A stretch of DNA of 64,000 nucleotides. It comes from Streptomyces sp. NBC_01314 (GTDB lineage Bacteria > Actinomycetota > Actinomycetes > Streptomycetales > Streptomycetaceae). The stretch is taken from positions 7,750,001 through 7,814,000 of the forward strand of contig NZ_CP108394.1 in assembly GCF_041435215.1 (NCBI RefSeq), given 5' to 3'. Within the stretch, counting starts at the first letter, position 1. The number at the start of each line of letters is the position of its first letter. The notes under the pieces are model-generated. The model was not told the origin of the DNA. It searched no databases and was given only the letters and a program-made list of their open reading frames with translations. Shown piece after piece: positions 24,809 to 36,690 of this stretch. Made by a program: the position numbers and the translations under genes.

Positions 24809-25235
24809 GGTACGCATCGAAGCGCATACCCGGGCCCGCAACACTCCGCCGTGCATGGCGTCGCGGCCCTCGCCTGTGGTCGTTCTGTTCACTGGGGGTG
24901 TTCGAGCGCCCAGGGCGCCTCTCCTCCACGTGTCCGAGCCCTCGGCACCGCAGGTGTGCAGCCCGGACGGCAAGCCCACCGCCGACCCGGCCGATGAACC
25001 CACACCGGGCTCCCAGCCGACGGACCTCTGCCTGACGGACCTCTGCCCGACGGATCTGCCCCGACGCCCGACTACAGCTTCGACTGCAACGACGACCTCC
25101 GCTCTCCCACGCCCTGAGCCTCTTCCGCGGGTCCGGGCGTGCACCGACCTCTTCACCACGTCAACAGGCCCTAACAGGCCCTGCCACAAGGACAGTCCGG
25201 CAGGGCGCCACTCGACCTCATCATGGGGGAATCAC
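24809..25235. other. Intergenic region with short tandem repeats
   Basis: No gene supported, although a plus-strand frame runs through it. It includes the 15 bp tandem repeat at 25019-25062 and a doubled AACAGGCCCT near 25162-25182, close to the expected promoter of the next gene. Confidence 0.5.
25019..25062. repeat. Tandem repeat, 15 bp unit, about three copies
   Basis: GACGGACCTCTGCCT, GACGGACCTCTGCCC and a shortened GACGGATCTGCCCC lie head to tail. The unit length is a multiple of three, but no coding frame is supported here. Confidence 0.8.
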
Positions 25236-26093
25236 ATGCGTATACACACTGCGGCCACCGCCCTCTCCGGCGCCCTCGTACTCTCGGCGCTCGCTCTTCC
25301 GGGTACCGCCCAGGCAGCGGAGCACCGTGGGGCGGCGACGGATCTCAGGGCCTTCGCCTCGGACAGCGTCCAGCCGCAGGACGCTGTCGGCGGCACCACC
25401 TTCAAGAACGGGGTCGTCAACAAGGGCAAGGACATCGTTCTCGGCGTAACGGGCAAGAAGGCCGTTCCCGTCACGTTCACCGCCTTCGACGAGGAGGGCG
25501 TAGCCATCACCCAGGCCTTCCTGTGGCAGGGCACCGACAGTTCGAACACGGACACCATCACCGGCGCCATGGAGTCGGACGCCTACCCCACCTGCACGGA
25601 GACGCCGGTCCAGGGTGGCTACAGCTACAGCTGCAAGACGGTCTTCACCATCGACCCCGCGGTCACCTTCAAGGACGGCAACGGCACCGCGGGGACCTGG
25701 AAAGTCTTCCTGGGCGCCTACGACCTCTACGCGAACGCCAGTTACGACAACGACGTCGCCAGGACCAAGATCAAGCGTGCCGCCAAGCTGACCGCCAACG
25801 CCTCCCCGGAGCCGGTGAGGGAGGGCAAAACCATCACGGTCACCGGCAAGCTGAGTCGCGCCAACTGGACCACGGGCAAGAACGCGGGATACGCGACCCA
25901 GCCGGTGCAGTTGCAGTTCCGCAAGAGGGGCAGCAGCACCTACACCACCCTCAAGACGGTCAAGACCAGCAGTACCGGCACCTTGAGCACCACCACCAGG
26001 GCCGGCTCCGACGGCTACTACCGCTTCGTCTTCGCCGGCACCAGCACGACCGGCTCCGCGACGGCGCCCGGCGACTTCGTCGACGTCAGGTAG
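25236..26093 (+). CDS. Secreted protein of unknown function
   Basis: 285 residues. A Sec signal ends at about residue 28 (LALPGTAQAAEH); the start is supported by GGGGGA upstream. The mature protein is beta-rich and Thr/Lys-rich, with two Ig-like regions. The first (about 30-165) contains a CTET and SCKT Cys pair; the second (about 180-285, LTANASPEPVREGKTITVTG) resembles bacterial Ig-like domains of cell-surface proteins. No catalytic motif was found. It is convergent with the large LuxR regulator gene. Confidence 0.75.
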   Translation: MRIHTAATALSGALVLSALALPGTAQAAEHRGAATDLRAFASDSVQPQDAVGGTTFKNGVVNKGKDIVLGVTGKKAVPVTFTAFDEEGVAITQAFLWQGTDSSNTDTITGAMESDAYPTCTETPVQGGYSYSCKTVFTIDPAVTFKDGNGTAGTWKVFLGAYDLYANASYDNDVARTKIKRAAKLTANASPEPVREGKTITVTGKLSRANWTTGKNAGYATQPVQLQFRKRGSSTYTTLKTVKTSSTGTLSTTTRAGSDGYYRFVFAGTSTTGSATAPGDFVDVR

Positions 26094-26169
26094 TCAGCCT
26101 CCCGGCCGAGACCGCGGTGGCCGGTTCGCGGAGGCTCACTGATCACCGCCGAGGGCACCTGGGCCACGC

Positions 26170-29130
26170 TCAGTCCTGCTCCGCGTGGGCGTCCCCGAAA
26201 CGGCTCCCGGTGCGGCGGCGGGCCATCAGCGTGGCCAGGGCCGTACGCGAGGAGACCCCGGTCTTGCGGAAGATGCGGGAGACGTGGGTCTCGACGGTAC
26301 GCCGGCTGACGTAGAGCCGGTCCGCGATGGCCTGGCTGGTGAGTCCCTGCGCCACCAGTTCGGCTATCTCCAGCTCCCGGGCGGTCAGGGTGGCCAGCCG
26401 TTCGGTGAGTTCGGTGCGGCCCGGGGAACCGTACGGAGCCTCGGAGCCGCCGCCGGGCGGACGGGTGGCGTCGGCGAGGCCGACCAGCATTCCGCTGCCG
26501 CCCGCCTCGGCGAGCCGGCGCCCCCTGAGCCAGGCGTGCGTGGCGCCCCGGCCGCGGCCCGCCGCCGCTTCCAGCGGGGCGCCGAGCAGCAGGGAGTGGG
26601 CCTCCCAGAAGACCGCGCCGCAGCGGGCGCTCTCCGCCGCGGCCTCCGCGAACAGGTCCGCCGCCGCTGCCGTGTCCCCCTGCGCCAGCGGCAGATGGGC
26701 GGCGCTGCGCAGCGCGGAGGCCCGCTGCATCGGCAGCCCCAGTTGTTCCGCCTCCTTACGGGCCCGCTCGGCCCAGCCACGGGCCTCCTCCGACATTCCC
26801 GTCAAGAGTGCGGACGTGACCAGGATCTCCAGGTAGAGCGGCCGCATCGAGGGCTGGATCCGCTGCAGTTCGGGGCCGCCCGCCTGGAGCATCGCGTCCC
26901 GGGCACGGACCGGATCGCCGGCCATGAGCGCGGCCCAGCCGTAGATGCACCAGGCCGTGGAGGCCCACCAGTCGACCCCGTTACCTGCCGCGGCCACCGC
27001 CTCCTCGGCGACGGCGAGGGGGCGCGGATCGCCCGGCGGGCAGAGGGCGACGAGCGCCGCGGCCTTGCTCGCCAACACGAACGCGAGCAACTGGTCGCTG
27101 CCGATCCCGCGGGCGATGTCCTCGGCCTGGTCGGCGAGTTCCAGCGCCGAGGAGACCCGGCAGGTCTGGACCCGGACATGGGACAGGCACAGCAGCAGAT
27201 GGGGCACGACATAGAGCTGACCGCTTCGGCGGGCGATGTCGAGTCCGCGCTCGGCGTGCCGCTCCGCGTCCGGGTAGTGCTCCAGGAACGCCTCTGCCCA
27301 GCCGAGCCGGGCCAGTGGTTCACACAGTGCGGTGAGGTCGTTGTCGGGCAGGGAGTCGACCAGGGCGGCGGCCTGCCGGGCGAGCCGGTGCGCCGCGGTC
27401 ATGTTGCCCTCGTACGCCTCTCCCAGGGCGGCGACGGCGAGGACGCCCGCCTCCGCGACCTCGGCCCCCGTGGACCGGGCCGCCGCGAGGGCCGCCTCGA
27501 CCTCGGTGCGCACCTGGGCGTACGAGGTGTCGCTGTCCAGGGGCGCGGCCGAGCCGAGCTCCAGGCCGAGCCGGACGACGTGGCCCGGTGCGGGGCCGCG
27601 GGCCAGCTCACGGCGCAACAGCGCGACGGCCTCGGTGGAGCGCCCCAGATGACGCTCCACCAGCGCGCACAGGACGACCGCGCGCACTCTGAGGTCCTGG
27701 TCCTCGCCGGTGGTCGGGCCACCGGGTGACCGCTGCGGGGTGGCGATCAGCTCCTGGAGCAGGTCGCGGCTCTCTCGCAGGCCACCGCACGCGGCCAGCG
27801 CGCGGGCCCGCCTCAGGACCAACTCACGCCGCCGGGCGGCGTGTTCCGGAGTGTCCGGAAGGTGGCGGAGTGCCACATCGAGCCAGTGGGCGCAGCTCGC
27901 CGGGGCCGTTCGGGCGGTTCGTGCGGCGGCCTCGTCGAGCACGGCCACCGCTGCCGGGTCCCAGGCGGTCAGCGACTGTTCCACATGGTGGGCTCGCTCG
28001 GCGGCCGAGGCACCGACGCGGGCCAGTTCCTGCGCGGCGAGTCGGTGAATCTCGACGCGCCTCAAGAAGGGCGTGCTTTCGTGGACGAGGGTTCGCACGA
28101 CCGGATGCCGCAGGGTCAACAGGCCTTGCGGGGCGGAGCGCAGCAGGTCGCGGCGGGTGAGAGCGTGGACGTCGTCGGTGAACGCGGTGCCGGAGCGGCC
28201 GGTCACCCGGCTCACCATCGCCGGGGTGGCGTGCTCGCCCAGTACCGCCACGGCCTCGGCGATGCCGCGCCGGGAGGGGGCGAGCATGGTGAGTTCGTCC
28301 AGCAGCAGGGTGCCGAGCCCGGGCGGCGCCGAGGACTCGGGCGTCGTACCCTCGTGGTGGGCCTGAAGGAGGGTCAGGAAGTAGAACGGGTTGCCCTCGC
28401 TCGCGGCGTACAGCGCGGCGGTCTCGGCGGGCGGCAGGCCGGGGCCGGCCAGTTCGGCGCAGTCGTGTGCGCTCAGCGGTCTCAGGCCGAGTCTGACGAC
28501 CGTGCCGGTGTCGAGTCCTCGGGTGAGCCTGGCGGCGAGGGACTCGGGACTCTGGCGGTCACGGCGTGTCACGGCCAGGACGACGGGGGCGTGCACGGGA
28601 TGGCGTACGAGATGGTCCAGCAGCTCCAGTGACGCCGGGTCCGCCCAGTGCAGGTCGTCGAGGGCCAGCAGCAGTCCGGACGGGGCGGCGAGCCGGGCGA
28701 GCAGGACGGCCGTGGACCGGTGCAGTCCGAAACGGTCGACCGCGCCGCTCCGCTGAAGGAGGGGCGCCACCGCTTCGGTCTCCTGGAAGCCGTCCAGGGC
28801 GTGCGGGTCGAGGTGGGCGAGCGCGTCGGTGAACACCTGGAACGGCACCCGCCGCTCGTACTCCGTGGCTCTGCCGCGCAGTACCGTCATTCCGTGTCGG
28901 CGCGCCCGTGCACAGACCTCGCCGAGCAGCCGGCTCTTGCCGATGCCGGCCTCACCGGTGATGTCGACGAGCCGGGAACGGCCGCTGTCACGGAACTCCT
29001 CACCCCTCGCCGTGCCGCGCGCGTCGCCTGCCGCACGGTCGAGCAGCGCATCGAACCGGGCCAGTTCGACGGAGCGGCCCAGCAACGGACTCCCGTTCTC
29101 GCCGTCCCCAACTACCCGGTCCGCTCCCAC
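26170..29130 (-). CDS. LuxR-family large ATP-binding regulator (LAL type)
   Basis: 986 residues, start GTG at 29130 behind AGGGGGC. An AAA-type ATPase domain comes first: Walker A GEAGIGKSRLL (59-69) and Walker B LLLALDDLHWAD. A long helical, TPR-like central region occupies about 400-900. A LuxR-type helix-turn-helix near the C-terminus reads LTARELEIAELVAQGLTSQ and VSRRTVETHVSRIFRKTG. LAL proteins such as MalT are ATP-dependent activators that respond to small molecules. No target gene can be named; it stands alone, convergent with the secreted protein gene. Size and domain order are normal for the family. Confidence 0.93.
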   Translation of the reverse strand: MGADRVVGDGENGSPLLGRSVELARFDALLDRAAGDARGTARGEEFRDSGRSRLVDITGEAGIGKSRLLGEVCARARRHGMTVLRGRATEYERRVPFQVFTDALAHLDPHALDGFQETEAVAPLLQRSGAVDRFGLHRSTAVLLARLAAPSGLLLALDDLHWADPASLELLDHLVRHPVHAPVVLAVTRRDRQSPESLAARLTRGLDTGTVVRLGLRPLSAHDCAELAGPGLPPAETAALYAASEGNPFYFLTLLQAHHEGTTPESSAPPGLGTLLLDELTMLAPSRRGIAEAVAVLGEHATPAMVSRVTGRSGTAFTDDVHALTRRDLLRSAPQGLLTLRHPVVRTLVHESTPFLRRVEIHRLAAQELARVGASAAERAHHVEQSLTAWDPAAVAVLDEAAARTARTAPASCAHWLDVALRHLPDTPEHAARRRELVLRRARALAACGGLRESRDLLQELIATPQRSPGGPTTGEDQDLRVRAVVLCALVERHLGRSTEAVALLRRELARGPAPGHVVRLGLELGSAAPLDSDTSYAQVRTEVEAALAAARSTGAEVAEAGVLAVAALGEAYEGNMTAAHRLARQAAALVDSLPDNDLTALCEPLARLGWAEAFLEHYPDAERHAERGLDIARRSGQLYVVPHLLLCLSHVRVQTCRVSSALELADQAEDIARGIGSDQLLAFVLASKAAALVALCPPGDPRPLAVAEEAVAAAGNGVDWWASTAWCIYGWAALMAGDPVRARDAMLQAGGPELQRIQPSMRPLYLEILVTSALLTGMSEEARGWAERARKEAEQLGLPMQRASALRSAAHLPLAQGDTAAAADLFAEAAAESARCGAVFWEAHSLLLGAPLEAAAGRGRGATHAWLRGRRLAEAGGSGMLVGLADATRPPGGGSEAPYGSPGRTELTERLATLTARELEIAELVAQGLTSQAIADRLYVSRRTVETHVSRIFRKTGVSSRTALATLMARRRTGSRFGDAHAEQD

Positions 29131-29515
29131 AGTTGCCCCCTAGTCTTTACATTCCCCCCACATGTCATTCTCTCCTGCTGATCGTCGTAACCGCCGTTGC
29201 GCACGCCGGTGGGACCAATTCCTGTGGTAGCAGGTGACCGCTGAGAGTGCGTCCCGGCGATGGGACAAGAAGCGGAAATCGGCCCGAAGGGGAAATCGGC
29301 CCGAAGGGAAAACGGCCCGAAGGGAAAACGACCCCGAGGACGGGAGAGTTGGCGGTGGGGGATCCGTTGGGCGTGGTCACCGAGGCGTGTCCGCCCCGGG
29401 AGAAGCCTGCGAGGCGTGCAGGAAACTGACCGACGATCTCAAGTGCGAGGTGCCGATCTCCAGGCACCGGGTCGGCCGCGGATGGCCGCCGTCTCCCTCA
29501 CCGAGTGGCAAGCGA
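29131..29515. other. Intergenic region upstream of the LAL regulator
   Basis: No gene seen. It holds the promoter of the LAL gene and a 16 bp tandem-repeat array (29274-29338). Confidence 0.6.
29274..29338. repeat. Tandem repeat, 16-17 bp unit, four copies
   Basis: GGAAATCGGCCCGAAG, a 17 bp version of it with one extra G, then GGAAAACGGCCCGAAG and GGAAAACGACCCCGAG follow one another. The core is shared with the array at 14436-14483. Spacing without unique spacers rules out CRISPR. Confidence 0.85.
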
Positions 29516-29554
29516 ATCGGCGGACGGACTGGAGAATCCAGTCCGTCCGCCGAT
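29516..29554 (-). terminator. Long intrinsic terminator of the GH27 gene
   Basis: An 18 bp perfect stem (including CGGCGGACGGACTGGA and its complement) closes on a 3-base loop, 28 bp beyond the alpha-galactosidase stop. It is symmetric and so could also stop plus-strand transcripts. Confidence 0.9.
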
Positions 29555-29581
29555 CGGGAAGGAACAGCCGGAGTCAGTCCG

Positions 29582-31901
<2,320 letters not shown>

Positions 31902-32050
31902 CTTGCGCTCCGTAGGGCTCGATGACGGACGGTGTGGCAGGAGAGGGTGCGGCAAGACTTCTACCAAGGGTGACTGCGAAGCTGCCCTTGTGTGTGAGCT
32001 CTCCAGTCGTCCTCGACGTCGGACGTTAACGCGACGGTGACGTAGGGGGA

Positions 32051-32068
32051 AGTGTGAACGGTAACATT
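32051..32068 (+). promoter_or_regulatory. LacI-type operator, copy 2
   Basis: AGTGTGAACGGTAACATT matches the reverse complement of the site at 31884 at 17 of 18 positions, 167 bp away. It is oriented toward the plus-strand gene remnant at 32203-32487 and the LacI gene beyond. Confidence 0.75.
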
Positions 32069-32202
32069 CGGTCCCCGCAACACTCCGCGTGGAACTTTCT
32101 CCTGGCGTCCCGTCAGGCGAGGGCGCTCGGGAAGTTTCCAGGGCGCGCCAACGGTGGCCTCGAGCCTGTGGACGAAGGAGATCATCACATTCTGCGGATA
32201 CG

Positions 32203-32487
32203 GTATGGCCGTCGATCCCGACTCCGAATGGTGATTTCGTGGCCTACTGGAAGAAGCAGGGAGTGGACTTCGGCGCCTTCTCCGAGGGCACCGAAGGCAT
32301 CACGACCGGTTGGCGCCGTCCATGGAGCCGACACCGCTGATCACCTCGTCGTCCACATCCAGCGCGAAGGTGCTCGACCCTTCAACCAGGTCTGGTTCGG
32401 CCGGAAGACCTTGAAGAAGGCCGCGGACAACGGAGCACCTGGTCCAACGCCGCCGTCACCGACTGGCCAGTACCGACGAGGAGCCGT
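32203..32487 (+). pseudogene. Unidentified gene remnant with two frameshifts
   Basis: Three consecutive plus-strand frames each give a protein-like segment. The first contains GDFVAYWKKQGVDFGAF and SEGTEGITTGW, the second DHLVVHIQREGARPFNQVWF, the third STWSNAAVTDWPVPTRR. Read in order they look like one aromatic-rich C-terminal domain broken by two frameshifts and merging into the LacI leader. I do not recognise the family. It may be what is left of a hydrolase gene that was once the divergent partner of the GH27 gene. Confidence 0.45.
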
Positions 32488-32494
32488 CCCCACC

Positions 32495-33574
32495 ATGCAG
32501 GAAGCGACCCCCGCCCCCCGCTCCGGCGGGAGGCCGCAGGCTCCGAAGGCCGTCAGCATCCGGGACGTCGCCAAGGAGGCGGGCGTGTCCCACCAGACCG
32601 TCTCCCGGGTCGTCAACGGACACCCCCGGGTCAAGGAGCCGACGCGGGCCAGGGTCCTGGATGTCATCGCCAGGATGGGCTATACGCCCAACCGGATGGC
32701 CCGGGCGCTGGCCGGCGGTGCGGTGCGCTCGGTGACCGTGCTGACCTCCGACACCTCCTTGTACGGTGCCTCGGCGACCCTGAAGGGCATCGAGGAGGCG
32801 GCGAGGGCGGCCGATTTCACGGTCCAGATCAGCGTGCTCGACACCGGCTCGGCCCGGAAGCCCGCGGATGTCGCGGCCCGGGTCAGCAGGCCGGGGGAGG
32901 CGGTGCTGGTGATCGCCTTCGACGCACCGGGCGTACGGGCATGGCAGGCGCTGCCCGCCGGGTTCCCGGCAGCGGCGGCGGTGGAACGGCCCGAGGACGG
33001 CCGCCCCGGCGACCGGCCCCAGCTCTGGCTGGACGACCGGGCGGCCGCCGCTCAGGCCACCCGCTATCTTCTCGGCCTCGGCCACGAGACCGTGCACTAC
33101 CTGGCCATCCCGTCCTCCACCACCCGCATCGGCCAGCGCACCGAGGGCTGGCGCGACGGCCTGCGGGCGGCCGGCAAGCCCCTCCCGGAACCGCTCGACG
33201 CCGGCTGGAGCCCTCGCTCCGGCTACCTCGTCGCCCGCTCGCTGCTGGCCGACCCGTCGGTCACGGCCGTGCTCTGTGGCAACGACGACCTGGCACTCGG
33301 CGTACTCCGCGCGGCCAGGGAGGCAGACCGTGACGTGCCGGGCGACCTGAGCGTGGTGGGCTTCGACGATGCCCCCCATTCCGCCTACGCACACCCCGCC
33401 CTGACCACCGTCCGCCTCGACTTCGAAGGCCTTGGCCGGGGCTGCTTCGGGCTGCTCCACCGGCTCCTCGAGCCCGATACCGCCCCGGCCCTGCCTCTGT
33501 GGGCCGAGCCGGAGCTGATCGTGCGGGAGAGCAGCGGCCCGGCTCCGATACGGCGGGACCGGCCCAAGGGCTGA
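32495..33574 (+). CDS. LacI-family regulator next to the alpha-galactosidase
   Basis: 359 residues from the ATG at 32495, with GAGGAG upstream. The helix-turn-helix is VSIRDVAKEAGVSHQTVSRV (residues 21-40) with hinge GYTPNRMARALAGG. The sensor domain ends with SVVGFDDAPHSAYAHPALTT. It probably binds the duplicated 18 bp operator at 31884 and 32051 and represses the GH27 gene, with galactose or an alpha-galactoside as inducer; that is inferred from position. Its 3' end runs directly into a truncated membrane-protein gene in another frame. Confidence 0.92.
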   Translation: MQEATPAPRSGGRPQAPKAVSIRDVAKEAGVSHQTVSRVVNGHPRVKEPTRARVLDVIARMGYTPNRMARALAGGAVRSVTVLTSDTSLYGASATLKGIEEAARAADFTVQISVLDTGSARKPADVAARVSRPGEAVLVIAFDAPGVRAWQALPAGFPAAAAVERPEDGRPGDRPQLWLDDRAAAAQATRYLLGLGHETVHYLAIPSSTTRIGQRTEGWRDGLRAAGKPLPEPLDAGWSPRSGYLVARSLLADPSVTAVLCGNDDLALGVLRAAREADRDVPGDLSVVGFDDAPHSAYAHPALTTVRLDFEGLGRGCFGLLHRLLEPDTAPALPLWAEPELIVRESSGPAPIRRDRPKG

Positions 33575-34647
33575 ACCTCTTCGACGTCCATGTGGGCCCC
33601 GCCCCGAGCCAGGACGGTGCCATCGGCTTCCTGATGGAGCCGGCGCAAGGCCGCTCCTCCGCGCTGTTCGCCGTCCTGGCCGGGTTCGCGGTCGTGCTCG
33701 TCACCGGGCGCCGCACACCGAAGACGGGCCCGGCCGGCCGCCAGGCCGTCGCCAAGGTCGTCATCCGGGCCGTGATCCTGATGGCACTCGGCACCGCCCT
33801 GACCATGACCGGCACCCCGGCCGTGCCGATCCTCGCCTTCTGCGGACTGTTCTTCCTGCTCGTGCTGCCGCTGTACCGGCTGGGCGCCAAGCCGCTGGCG
33901 ATGATCGCGGCGGGCTGGGCCCTGGTGGGCCCGCAGCTGCTGTACGCGCTGAAGCCGGTGTTCGGCGGCCGCGTATTCCTCTCCTACGGCCAGGCCGACG
34001 GCCCCGTCTCGCTGTTCTTCACCGGCGGCTATCCGGCCCTGACCTGGGTCCCGTTCGTCATCGCCGGTATGGCTGTCGCCCGCCTCGACCTGGCCGCCAC
34101 CGCCGTACGCATACGCCTCGCCCTCACCGGCGTCGCCCTCGCCGTCACCGGCTACGGCGGCTCCTGGCTGGCACTGCGCCTCGTACCCGGTGCCGCCGAA
34201 GCCGTCCGGAAAGCCGAAGAGGGGCCGGGCATGTCGTCCATGTCGTCCGTATCGCCTGACAGCATCGGCATCTTCGGCGACAGCCCGGCAGGGATGCCGG
34301 CCGCCGCCCCGCACAGCGAGGCGACCCTGTCCATCGTGGGCAACACCGGGGTGGCGATCCTCGTGATCACCGCGTGCCTGGCAGCCATGGACGCCTTCCC
34401 CCGGCTGCGCCGCCTGGCCGGGCCCGTCATCGCGGTCGGCTCGATGTCGCTGACGGCGTACGTCTACCACATCGTCGCCATCTGGCTCCTGGACACCGAG
34501 GAAGCGACCGTCCCGCCCCTGTACATCCTGCTCGGCTTCATCGCGTCCGTCGCCGTCCTCGCCACCGTCTGGTCCCGCTTCTTCCAGCGAGGGCCGCTCG
34601 AATGGCTGTTGGGCCGGGTGACCGGGATCGCCCGGCGCGTTCAATGA
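33562..34647 (+). pseudogene. DUF418-like membrane protein lacking its N-terminus
   Basis: The frame reads AQGLNLFDVHVGPAP, IGFLMEPAQGRSSALFAVLAGF and then about eight more spans, ending in a DUF418-like C-terminal region (FQRGPLEWLLGRVTG). Intact relatives begin with a helix such as VDxARGLALFGMxxxHVGP. Here the start is missing and the match begins inside the last codons of the LacI gene, overlapping its stop. A GTG at 33592 could still start a shortened protein, but the first membrane span would be lost. I read this as deletion of the 5' end that fused the gene to LacI; a working short form cannot be excluded. Confidence 0.65.
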
Positions 34648-34739
34648 GACGCATCCGCAGAAGCGCGACCTCGCCAACACCAAGAAGCGCGATTCCCGCG
34701 GTGGCCGCGCTTGGCGGCCGAGCCGTTCCAGCCGTTCGG

Positions 34740-35636
34740 TCACCGCCCGGCCGGGGAGCCGGTGACGGTCAGGCCGTAGGTCCGCAGGGCGGTGCCGGTG
34801 AAGACCTCGCGGCGTTCGGCGGGATGGAGGGCGGCTGTCAACTCCCGTGCAGCAGCGACGACTTCGGTGTACGTGGCGGCCAGTCGGCAGACGGGCCAGT
34901 CGGAGCCGAACATCAGCCGCCGCGGTCCGAAGGCGTCCAGCACCGTGTCCGCGTACGGCTGGAGGTCCTCGACGCTCCACCGGTCCCGGTCGGCCTCGGT
35001 CACCAGGCCGGAGAGCTTGCAGACGGTGTTGGGCAGCGAGGCCAGCAGGCGCACCGCGTCCGCCCACGGCCGTAGCTCGCCCGAGGCGATGGGTGGCTTG
35101 CCCGCGTGATCGAGTACGAAGGTGAGTCCGGGAAGCAGTTGGGCAGTCTCATGGGCGGCCGCGAGCTGGTGGGGCCTGACAACCAGGTCGTACACGAGCC
35201 CTGCCTCGGCCACCGCGGCGAGCCCACGCAGCACGTCCGGCCGCATCAGCCAGCGAGGATCGGACTCGCCCTGCACCTGGTGGCGGATGCCCACCAGGTG
35301 CTCGCCACCCGGCCCCTCCCGCAGCGCCGCGAGCGCGCGGGCGACATCCGGGGAGGTCAGGTCGGTCCAGCCCACGACACCGGCCACCAGGTCGCTGTCC
35401 TGGGCCAAGGCCAGGAACTCCGGCGTCTCCTCCGGAACGTCGATCGTCTGGACCAGGACCGTCGCGGTGACGCCGGCGGCCCGGGCCTCGGGCTCCAGGT
35501 CGGCGAGCAGGAAGTCGCGGCGCAGCGGGGCGAGTTCCCTTCCGGTGATCCAGCCCTGGTCGCGGACGGAGAGGTCCCACACGTGGTGGTGTGTGTCGAT
35601 GACGCCCCCCTCAGCGGTGTTCGCCTCCAGGTTCAT
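34740..35636 (-). CDS. Amidohydrolase-family sugar lactonase (L-fuconolactonase-like)
   Basis: 298 residues from the ATG at 35636, preceded by GGGGGTGA; 35666 is an alternative start. The signature GVIDTHHHVWD lies at residues 11-21. Later blocks are FVLDHAGKPP, NTVCKLSGLVTE and RLMFGSDWPVC, the barrel pattern of COG3618 lactonases. These open L-fucono- or L-rhamnono-lactone to the acid in the cytosol. It is the last gene of the nine-gene 6-deoxyhexose operon and overlaps the aldo/keto reductase gene by 26 bp. It would accept the lactone made by the reductase. Confidence 0.88.
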   Translation of the reverse strand: MNLEANTAEGGVIDTHHHVWDLSVRDQGWITGRELAPLRRDFLLADLEPEARAAGVTATVLVQTIDVPEETPEFLALAQDSDLVAGVVGWTDLTSPDVARALAALREGPGGEHLVGIRHQVQGESDPRWLMRPDVLRGLAAVAEAGLVYDLVVRPHQLAAAHETAQLLPGLTFVLDHAGKPPIASGELRPWADAVRLLASLPNTVCKLSGLVTEADRDRWSVEDLQPYADTVLDAFGPRRLMFGSDWPVCRLAATYTEVVAAARELTAALHPAERREVFTGTALRTYGLTVTGSPAGR

Positions 35637-36690
35637 GGCGGTCACCCCCACGACTCCTTGACTCATCCATCGGCCGATCGGCTCCTTCGACCGGTGCGGC
35701 GGCGGGGACGGGGACGGGGACGTGCGGGGGCAGCAGCCCTTCGGCACGCAGTCCGTCCCAGAGCGCGGCCGGTATCGCTCGCCGCAACTGGGCCACCGTG
35801 TCGCAGACCTCCTCGGCGGAACGCGCGCCGGACAGTACGCTCGCGACCGCCGGATGGCCGAGCGGGAAGCGCAGAGCCGCTGCGCGCAGCGGTACCCGGT
35901 GGCGTTCGGTGACCGCCTTCATGCGCAGTGCCCGGTCGAGCACATGGGGTGGGGTGGGCGCGTAGTCGTACATGGCCCCGGGCTTGGGGTCGGTGAGCAG
36001 ACCCGAGTTGAACACCCCGCCGACGATGACACTCCTGCCGCGGGCGGCGGCCTCCGGCAGTACCTCAGCAAGCCCCTCCTGCTCCAGCAGGGTGTAGCGG
36101 CCGGCGAGCAGCACCACGTCGATGTCGGTCTCGCGCAGGAAGCGGGTGGGGAGCGCGCACTGGTTCACTCCGATGCCGATCGCCTTGACGACGCCTTCCC
36201 CGCGCAGCCGTTCCAGCGCGGGGTAGGCCTCGGTGAGGGCCTGCTCGGCGTGGTGGTCCGGGTCGTGCAGCAGGGCGATGTCCACCCGGTCCAGGCCGAG
36301 GCGGTCCAGGCTGGCTTCCAGGGAGCGCAGGACTCCGTCGGAGCTGAAGTCCCAGACGCGGCGGTGGGTGCCGGGCACGGCGAAGCCCTGGGCGAGATCG
36401 TCGCCTCGGCCGCCCTCCGGGTTGGGTTCGAGCAGCCGCCCGACCTTGGTGGAGACGGTGTACGCGTCGCGGGCGCGTCCGCGCAGCGCGGCGCCCAGGC
36501 GCCGCTCGGACAGCCCGAGCCCGTAGTGCGGGGCGGTGTCGAAGGTGCGTACGCCCGCGTCCCAGGCCGCCTCCACCGCGGCGGACGCGGCCTCGTCGGT
36601 GACCGGGCGGAAGAGGTTGCCGATGCCGGCGGCCCCGAACGACAGCTCGGTGACCCTGACACCGGTCCCGCCCAGCGTGGTCGCTCTCAT
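35611..36690 (-). CDS. Aldo/keto reductase, L-fucose (D-threo-aldose) dehydrogenase-like
   Basis: 359 residues. The barrel pattern is clear: LSFGAAGIGNLFRPV, RTFDTAPHYGLGLSE (catalytic Asp-Tyr), YTVSTKVGRLL (Lys), DIALLHDPDHH (His) and a C-terminal cofactor region PLGHPAVASVLSGARSAEEV. The sequence resembles D-threo-aldose 1-dehydrogenases, which oxidise L-fucose and similar aldoses at C1 to the lactone. The tail after LLPPHVPVPVP is Pro/Arg-rich and overlaps the lactonase gene. Its start overlaps the SDR stop by 4 bp. In this operon it should be the first oxidation step after mutarotation. Confidence 0.88.
   Translation of the reverse strand: MRATTLGGTGVRVTELSFGAAGIGNLFRPVTDEAASAAVEAAWDAGVRTFDTAPHYGLGLSERRLGAALRGRARDAYTVSTKVGRLLEPNPEGGRGDDLAQGFAVPGTHRRVWDFSSDGVLRSLEASLDRLGLDRVDIALLHDPDHHAEQALTEAYPALERLRGEGVVKAIGIGVNQCALPTRFLRETDIDVVLLAGRYTLLEQEGLAEVLPEAAARGRSVIVGGVFNSGLLTDPKPGAMYDYAPTPPHVLDRALRMKAVTERHRVPLRAAALRFPLGHPAVASVLSGARSAEEVCDTVAQLRRAIPAALWDGLRAEGLLPPHVPVPVPAAAPVEGADRPMDESRSRGGDRHEPGGEHR

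Noticed and set aside
29274..29338. Possible CRISPR-like repeats
   Set aside because: The units are directly adjacent without spacers and only four in number; this is a simple tandem array.
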